Assembly (NCBI GenBank): GCA_030685235.1
Contig: MU839088.1
Location: forward strand, 434,001-498,000
Origin: Copromyces sp. CBS 386.78
Taxonomy: Eukaryota > Ascomycota > Sordariomycetes > Sordariales > Sordariaceae
Direction of reading: 5' to 3'
DNA: 64,000 nt
The position numbers were made by a program, and so were the translations under genes. This document shows, in pieces, positions 57,170 through 64,000 of this stretch. Numbering within the stretch: the first letter of the stretch is position 1; the number at the start of each line of letters is the position of its first letter. The notes below the pieces were generated by a model. The model was given only the letters and a program-made list of their open reading frames with translations, had not been told where the DNA came from and made no database searches.

Positions 57170-57191
57170 TTATCAGATCATCTTATCTGAT
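57170..57191 (-). promoter_or_regulatory. paired iron-GATA sites
   Basis: TTATCAGAT (57170-57178) and TTATCTGAT (57183-57191) lie in tandem. They correspond to ATCTGATAA and ATCAGATAA, both forms of the W in ATCWGATAA. A further GATAA follows at 57193. The pair is about 1.3 kb above the transporter start, within the range of fungal promoters. It could also serve an unrecognised neighbour. Confidence 0.5.
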
Positions 57192-59926
57192 CGATAAAAC
57201 TCGCTGCCTGGAGCCAATGGCCCACCTTCGCCCGCTCGTCACAAGGAAGGCCGGGGGGGCGCGCTTGTTTTTTCCCTTTTCTTTGCGCGGCAGGAACGCG
57301 ATCGGCCATCGACGGCAGCAACGAACTCCACGACGGATTCGTTGCTTCCACCCCCCAACGTCAATGGCGACATGAACGGCAAGAGCGACATCGGCCCATC
57401 CTGGTCCATACCCTTTAGGTTTCGAGAACTTGTCTTCGGCGGGTGTTCTACGCCTTAGCCCAGGTACCGGTACAGGGGCAAGGCGACAGCCGTCACCGTC
57501 TCCCTCGCCGCCTTCCTCCGAAAGCACACAGTATGCCTTCCCTGCGGAAAACCAGCCCAGCACATTCGTTACTGCACACCTCAGACTCCAAGAAAAGGGT
57601 CCAATTGGCCAGTTCTTGGCTGTCAGCGTCCACCCAAGCCCTCGTTTGGACCGCCGGATTCCGCTGGGGAACCACTTCGGCTCCGATGTGAGAATCCATA
57701 TGTGCGTTGGTCACTGGTCGCGGTGGAGATGGCCTGAGGACCGGGAGTGAGGGCTTTCGCACACAACAAAAATCTGTCGATAAAGCCGACGAAAAGGAAA
57801 AAAGAAGCCGGGCCGAGAGCGACGATCATGACCGGTTCAGGCAAGGCGTCGTTACCTCTAGCGGCTCCGCCTCCACACCACCTCCCGTTGGAATTGACGC
57901 GAATTCTTCACACAAGTCCACAGAAGGCTGGTGAGAGTGTGAGTGTGCGGAGGTTTATTTTTGCGGGTGCCTGCCGATTCCGCATTTGCCCGCTGTGAGG
58001 GCTTCGTTCACGAGGTCTTCCAACCATCTCGCACTGCCGCCCGGATGATGACTGGAACACCAGCTACCGGGTGAATAAGATGATCCCCCTCTCACCACAT
58101 GAGATGGGGGCAACGCTGACGGGAACCGTGACACTGGACCACACGGCTGGGTCCTAGATCAGGAACACTGCATGACCAAGGTACCTTACAGTATACCACT
58201 CGTCACTGGCTAAGGTAGGGACAGCAACCAAATCAGATTGCTTGTTGCCATTGAACATTGTTCGCCTCCGAGCCAAGACTTTACCCCAGAGAGTTTCATC
58301 ACCAGTCGAGAGACTTGGGCCTTTCCATGCTCCTACTATCGGCTTCGGCGGCTCTTTTTGACTCTGTCGTCACTCCAACGGTGATCAGCCTTGAAATCAT
58401 CATCCCAACTGATCGACATCTCCACGTCCAACAATGAAGCCATGAAACATCGAGATGCAACGCCTGTGACTGCCCCCCTTTCTGCCGCTTCATGCTTCAT
58501 CGGTTGCAACCATGGAGTCCTCATCCTCTGGCTTTTTATGATACGTACCCGGCTGTCCACGTAAGCTCTCCACACCTTACCCACCCCCGGCCAAAGACTA
58601 ATCAATCTGGAAAAGCTCTTCCCAAATGGACGTCTCAACCATGTCTTCTGGCGCCGATCCCCGAAACAGTCAAGGAGTATATCGCGCAACCCGGACACGA
58701 ACCACCGAATCTGTACGGCTGCTCCGGGCATCCACATGTCTCTAACCGGGGGCGAGATCGTCCTCCGATCACCAACGGCCGTGCCGCCCCTCGCATATCG
58801 GGAACATGACGGCTATGGTGCCGTTCCAGCCGGCGTTGTGCTGCCGTTTCTGTTCCGTTCTCATGCCGGCATGTCAGGAAGTCCGGATACTACTTGGCGG
58901 CCCGCCTTTCTGCGCCGTGCCGGCCGCTGCCGTCTCCGGGTTGCTGCCAAGAGATCCCATCTCAGGCACCGAGCTCCGGCCGTAGGACATGTTCTTGACC
59001 TTGGTTAATTGACGTTGCCATTGACTGCGATGGACATGCCAAGTCAATATCACCACTTCTTATGCCTTTTAAATCACCAACGCAGGGTCCAGGCCTCCTC
59101 CTGACCCATCCTTTCCTTTCAGTTGGTGTAGGAGAAGCCGGGTTTCCTCTGTCGTGCGTCCGAGTGGTTTGTGAGGAGATGCTGCGGCCATGTCGGCCAT
59201 GTCGTTGCCGGTCGCCCCGGAATCGATGGAGCGGGAGAGAATCGGATGGAGACTGAGAACTTGAATTCGGGAAAGCTGGGTAGTTCAAGGTCTGGATGTC
59301 CACTTAGGTCAAAACTCCATTGTCAGTCGTCGCAGCTAAATCTCGGAGATCCGTTCTGTGTCGAAAGTCGAGCGCTCCTTCCACATCACAAATTAGGCGC
59401 TGAAGGTGACAAGCAATCAGTTGCGACTCTGAGAGACCAGCTACCCGGGATTTCACCACCTTCCCTGCCCGCTTCCACATGAGTTCTACTCACCTTTTTA
59501 CCTCTCCCCCGCGGCCCCTTCTACTCTCTTTCTCTTGACTTCAGGCGGATCTCCGTCCAAAAACAGGAAAGAAAGCCTCGATCATGCCCCATTCCTGCCT
59601 CGTCTTTTTCTAATCTGCAAAGCTCAACAGAAGGCATCATGGTTGAACAGACGAAAAGACGCGCCGCGTCACCCTTGAGCTGTTATTGGGTCCGAGTTTA
59701 TCATCATCAACCCGTTAGCTCTCTGTCAAATTATTCACCACCGGTCTGCACGAACACACAGAGTCTCTAGACGCCATCTTACCAATCAGCATCAAGCGCA
59801 TCGATAAACTGGTCTGCCCAAAGTTTTCAACACGAACCATCGCTCTCTTAACACGCAATCGTTATCCTTCTTGCTCCTGTTTCTGATCATCGAGTCAACC
59901 CGCTGAACATCTCTTTATCTGCAAAA
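57192..59926. other. intergenic, no gene recognised
   Basis: No frame with a recognisable domain or convincing splicing is found between the transporter promoter and the zinc-finger gene. GC-rich and ordinary stretches alternate. Short frames up to 133 codons appear on both strands without support. Confidence 0.4.
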
Positions 59927-59986
59927 GTAAGTCACGTCCCTCGTCTTTTCCCAGCTACTCCTACTGACTATGAGGTATGGCCATAG
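59927..59986 (+). other. predicted 5' leader intron of the zinc-finger gene
   Basis: GTAAGT donor at 59927, CTGAC branch at about 59964, TAG acceptor ending at 59986; 60 bp, the usual length here. If real, it removes the ATG at 59970. Confidence 0.6.
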
Positions 59987-59999
59987 GAAAACGCCAGAA

Positions 60000-61580
60000 A
60001 TGTTCCCGTCAGGCAACCAGCCCGGGCTACTGCCACACGTCTGCCACATCTGCGGTGTTTCTTGTGAATCGGAACAAGTACTTCAACAGCACATTCAAAC
60101 ACATGGCATGAATGCAGTGTGGCCTTTTGAATGCCCACATTGCCATCAACGATACGCACGAAATGATCTTTTGGTACAGCACATTCGGATCTGTCGTCCT
60201 GGAGAAAACCTCCACCCGTTTCAGGATCCACAACACCACCAACAATACATACAGAATAACTTCTTACAACAGCACGCTCAGGCCGTTCCTCCTCAAGAGA
60301 ATCTCAACCTGTTTGAGGACCCACAGCATTACCAACAATACACACAGAATAACTTATTACACCAGCACCCCCAGGCCATTCATGCTGGAGAGAACCTCAA
60401 CCCGCTCGAGTACCCACGATTCCATCAACAACACGCACGGAATGACTTCGTGGACCAGCCCCTTGAACAGTCCCTTGAAATTCGTAAAGAAGGGTCTTAG
60501 AAATGCCAATATTGCGGTAAAATACTCATTTCAAAAAGCGAGTGGGAGTCGCACACTCGGGTTCATACTGGAGAGAGGCCTTTCGTGTGTGAATACTGTC
60601 AGAAAGGATTTAGAACCTATGATGCCCGCACAATACACATTCGAACTCATACTGGAGAGAAGCCCTTCAAGTGCCCACAATGCGAGAACAAATATCACAG
60701 GCAAAGCGATCTATCAAGGCATATTCGGACTCATACTGGGCAAAAGCTTCTCAAGTGCGATCTATGCAAGAGGGAATTTGAGAAGCGAGAAGATCTTGAA
60801 GACCACGAGCAAGACCATGACGAGGGTTTCCTTCAGTGCGAGGAATGCAAAAAGGAGTTCCCAGATGAAGCCAGCCGTGACGAGCACATTCTGGTTTGTG
60901 AGGGACCAAACAACCGTGACGAGCACATTGAGGATCGTGAGGGACCAAACACCCGTGACGAGCACGTTGAGGATCGTGAGGGACCAAACAACCGTGACGA
61001 GCACTACGAGGATCGTCGTAAGGGGCCAACCATTGAGGATTTTGAGAGGCCATCCCTCATTTGCGATAAGTGCAACAGAAAATTTGTGGATGAACGATAT
61101 CTTGAAAACCACAAGAGAGAATGTGTCGACCCTCCTCTAAAGTGCTTCAGATGCAACGCAACATTCCCAGATCGATTCAGCCTTGAAAGCCATCGCATGA
61201 GCGCGAGTTGTCTGCACGAGCCACGTCCTAGCCCGCATTTTCATAAACCCAATCCGGATTTCCGACGGCATGATGTCCGACTGCCTACCAATCCTCATGG
61301 TGACCAACTCGGCCTCGGCCCTTTCAGAGCGGATTTCCCAGATCAGAACAGCCTTGACAAGCATGATTCTGAGGTGCCAAATTCTGAAGTGGAGCCGTTC
61401 AGGTGCAAGAGGTGTAACAGGGAATTTATGGAGCTGGAAAGTTTTCAAAAGCATATAAAAGACCACGCCGACGGCTTACTCAAGTGTCTCAGATGCAATA
61501 AGGAGTTCCCATATTCATCCAGCCGTGAAGCGCATGAAGGGAGTTGTATGGGGCTGCCACATCCTGGCCCGCAACCTTGA
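60000..61580 (+). CDS. tandem C2H2/C2HC zinc-finger protein with in-frame TAG
   Basis: One frame runs from 60000 to 61580 (about 526 codons) with a single TAG at 60498-60500. Before it are finger 1 (CHICGVSCESEQVLQQHIQTH) and finger 2 (CPHC, H, C), then three finger-like units that lost their Cys. After it come nine fingers. Three are classical with TGERP/TGEKP/TGQKL linkers (CQYCGK, CEYCQK, CPQCEN). The later ones alternate C2H2 and C2HC (CDLCKRE, CEECKKE, CDKCNRK, CFRCNAT, CKRCNRE, CLRCNKE). A 13-residue repeat REGPNNRDEH-ED sits between fingers. A GTAAGT/CCATAG intron (59927-59986) with a CTGAC branch fits the 5' leader and makes the ATG at 60000 the likely start; ATG 59970 would lie inside it. 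DNA or RNA binding is likely, target unknown. The stop may be a nonsense mutation, readthrough, or lie in an unseen intron. Confidence 0.75.
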
Positions 61581-61950
61581 GGAGGCATTTCGAGCGGCCA
61601 GGAACCTCACCGCCAAAGCACCTAGGCCGTTGTAATTGGGATGGGATGAGCGACGCCAGGCGAAGACAGCGCGAAAGCTTCCAAAGAAAATGCAGAGATA
61701 AGTCATGAAGTCTGGAGAATCCAAAGAAAAGACATAGCAACGGAAACTCAGCCACGAAAGAGAGTTATCACAGCGATATCATTTTCTTGCAAAACAAAGC
61801 GCTTTAACAGTCAGTCAATAGTTACCTTTGTTTCATTTTGTTTATCCCCAAGTCTCAATCAAACCAGCCTTAAGCAGCAGCAAAATCACAATTCTGTTTG
61901 TTGAACCAACTCCCCATTTATTCGGTGCTCAATGTTGCCCGCCGCCGTTA
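61581..61950. other. short convergent intergenic region
   Basis: Separates the zinc-finger gene from the DUF3176-type gene 3' end. No feature is seen. Confidence 0.5.
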
Positions 61951-64000
61951 CTAGCTAGCATGGACAGGTAAACCCCTAACTCTCAGTTTTTTCCTCCCTG
62001 CTCCTCCTCCTCCTCCTCCTCCAAACATGTTAAGCCTCATCAATCTTCTCCTCCCCGGCAGTGCCGTCGAAGCAGGCACCGTCGTCGCTATTTGCATCGG
62101 CATCGCCATCGACGTTGGCAGCGGCGTAAACCCAGCAGCGGCAGCGGCAGCAGCAGGGAAGTTCAGGTTCTCAGCCGGGCCATTGCCAAACGCTTGATGT
62201 CTTCCACCACCAACACTTCCTCCTCCTCCTCCTCCTTCTTCGTAGTTTCCTCCCCTGAATCCCCCCTCCTTCTCATACGACGGCAGCGCATCATGATCGC
62301 GATGACGGAAACGTTCCCATCCTATTCCTAGTCCCAGCCCCTTCGGCAAGTGCAACCCCGTCCCAGCAGATGCAGACCCAGAACCAGACGATCCCATCGA
62401 GGTCGAACCCGACGAGCCCGAGCTCGAGTTCAAATCAACGACAAACCCCTGCACCAACCCATACCCATGATTTCCACCACCAGCACTCCTCTCCAGCTTC
62501 AGGTTCGTCTTCTTGGCCCGTTCCCCCAACGCCGCATTCGTCATGATCCCCCCGTTCCCCCCCTGTCCCACACCAGTCAAGCCACCGCCGCCCAGTTGCA
62601 TCCTAGCCTGCCCATCCAAAGCCGTCATGCCCGGTAGCGCCGAGCTCTTGAAGATCTGTATCCCCTCCATCCTAGTCTGGACGATGATGGCTGTCAAGAA
62701 AACGGCTGATAGCAAGACTTGGACCAAAAGGAAGAAAAGCCAGGACCAGTTAATTTTCACCAGCGTGATGGAAGCGCGGTTGCTGTCGAAGGGTTCGCCG
62801 GGGTTGTTGCGGTGAGGTTGGGGCGGAGTGTAGGTTATTACGAGTTGGGTTATGCAAGGGGTGAAGAGGGTTAGGAAGGTGATGAGGGTGGCTAGGAGGC
62901 CTAGGGGTCTGGGGTGGGTTGTTCTTTTGTCAGCGTTGAAGTTGAAGCGGGAAGGGGACGGGATTGTGGACGTACCCTCCTTGAAAACCGAGTAACTTCC
63001 AACAGTGGTGAACTCCCCTCGAGGCTTGGTCGATGGCCTCGAAGTCGCTTGCCGGTCGAGAAACGTTCCCCCGTCTGCCGCCGGTGTAGCGAAGCCAACG
63101 GAGCTGGCCGAGCCCTTCGATGACGGGAATCATGTAGCAGGCTGTGGCGAGGGTGGTCATGAAAGAGAGGAAGACGTTCAGGTTGAGAGCGCCGGGCCAG
63201 GAGGTGGGTGGCGGTTTGTGGTCGTAGATGCTTAGGACTAGGCCGATGACTTGATGGTTTGGAAGTGTTAGTTCATGACTGCCTCATCCCATGTTGCTAT
63301 TCATGTCTCGGACCTGGTTGAGCGAGTATGTGGGTAATGAGATGGGAGGTGCTGACATGAGACATGAGGAGGGTCAAATACGACAAAGGAAAAGAGAACA
63401 TACCAATAATACAAACCAACCCTCCCAACACCCCTAGCCCCTCTAGCCACCACCCAAGCATACTCTGCTTACTCTGCACCAACGTATCCGTCGACTCAAA
63501 GTGGAAGTACGACAAGTGCTGCTCGCCCCTGTTCAACCCACCACCACTACCACCAGCAGTAATAGTAGTAGTAGAAATCCCCTGCCACCCGCTGCTGCCG
63601 CCACCGCCATTAATCGGTAGCCCTCTGACTGATATCGAATCCGCCGCATCAGTCGACACCTCACTCATCACCGTCTCTCTTCTTCCCCTCCCTGTCCCTG
63701 TCCCTGCCCCTTTCCCCCGTTTCACGGTGTCCGTCCTTTCCACCAGCATCAGTTTCCTCATCCCGCCCTTGCCGCCCTTTTCCTTGACACTCCCAGTAGT
63801 ACCTCTGCCCCGCCATGTCGACATGCCGCTTTCTTTCTCATACATATAGTCGTCCTGATCAAGATCATGATGATCATCACTACTATCATGATCATGGTCA
63901 CGATAGTCGTGATCCTCTCCATGATGATGATGGTCCTCGGCGGTTTCCGGTAATGGCGGAAAAGGCGATTGCCCTGGATGATGATGATGATGATGATGAT
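61951..64000 (-). CDS. DUF3176-type membrane protein, partial at window edge
   Basis: Three exons are visible: from the window edge to 63404, then 63249-62976, then 62908-61951, joined by GTATGT/CAAG and GTACGT/CCAG introns in phases 1 and 2. The frame stays open to base 64000, so the N-terminus is missing. It begins with a His/Asp-rich low-complexity stretch from an ATG-type repeat. Four membrane segments follow: WWLEGLGVLGGLVCIIVIGLVL, NVFLSFMTTLATACYMIPVI, LGLLATLITFLTLFTPCITQ and WLFFLLVQVLLSAVFLTAII. DUF3176 landmarks are YDHKPPPTSWPGALNLNVFLSF, GLGQLRWLRY and DFEAIDQASRG. Typical family members carry several hundred residues of ectodomain before the last segment; here it is only about 30. 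The C-terminal tail is Gly/Ser/Ala-rich and basic at the end. Function of the family is unknown to me. Confidence 0.78.

Noticed and set aside
60112..61140. 342-codon open frame on the plus strand overlapping the zinc-finger gene in another frame
   Set aside because: It is kept open by the codon pattern of the finger repeats and shows no domain. The zinc-finger frame explains the region.

Overview
The window looks like a piece of a filamentous ascomycete chromosome, most likely a Neurospora-like sordariomycete. Three observations support this. The genes carry short introns with GTRNGT donors, CTRAC branch sites and YAG acceptors. The proteins belong to families typical of Pezizomycotina (HET-domain, DUF3176, Zn2Cys6 and siderophore-transporter proteins). 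Two very AT-rich blocks (about 4.5-6.05 kb and 38.98-48.8 kb) hold transposons whose coding sequence has been destroyed by C-to-T/G-to-A change in the style of repeat-induced point mutation (RIP). The genus is an inference; nothing here fixes the species.

Layout. 1-4472: gene-poor, with two diverged copies of a tRNA-related repeat. 4476-6051: a RIP-mutated DNA element with GC-rich terminal inverted repeats. 6768-10088: intronless SART3/Prp24-type splicing factor. 11118-13771: frame-disrupted HET gene. 15432-16251: small secreted NTF2-like protein. 18489-21429: conserved coiled-coil protein of unknown role. 24233-24671: orphan Zn2Cys6 cluster lying in a duplicated block just 3' of a full Zn2Cys6 transcription factor (24879-28142). 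30164-33337: L-rhamnonate dehydratase and L-rhamnose 1-dehydrogenase, two steps of the fungal non-phosphorylated L-rhamnose pathway, with the transcription factor divergently placed upstream. 33513-34268: unrecognised low-complexity protein. 35478-35573: tRNA-Pro(CGG) with an intron. 37190-38014: four-TM MARVEL-like protein.

38739-49514 is a three-level transposon nest. A 6.7-kb Ty3/Gypsy chromovirus (211-bp LTRs, ATTAT target duplication) lies inside a pogo/Fot1-type element with terminal inverted repeats of about 150 bp. That element lies inside an outer pair of short inverted repeats flanked by TTA. All coding sequence in the two inner elements is dead.

51567-52991: kelch protein. 54002-55866: siderophore-type MFS transporter with four ATCWGATAA (iron GATA-repressor type) sites upstream. 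55867-59926: no gene recognised. 59927-61580: tandem C2H2/C2HC zinc-finger gene with one in-frame TAG and several decayed fingers. 61951-64000: short DUF3176-type membrane protein running off the window edge.

The clearest functional grouping is the rhamnose pair plus adjacent regulator. The clearest regulatory prediction is iron-GATA control of the siderophore transporter. The most unusual structures are the transposon nest, the duplicated block with an orphan zinc cluster, and the zinc-finger gene with its stop and eroded fingers.
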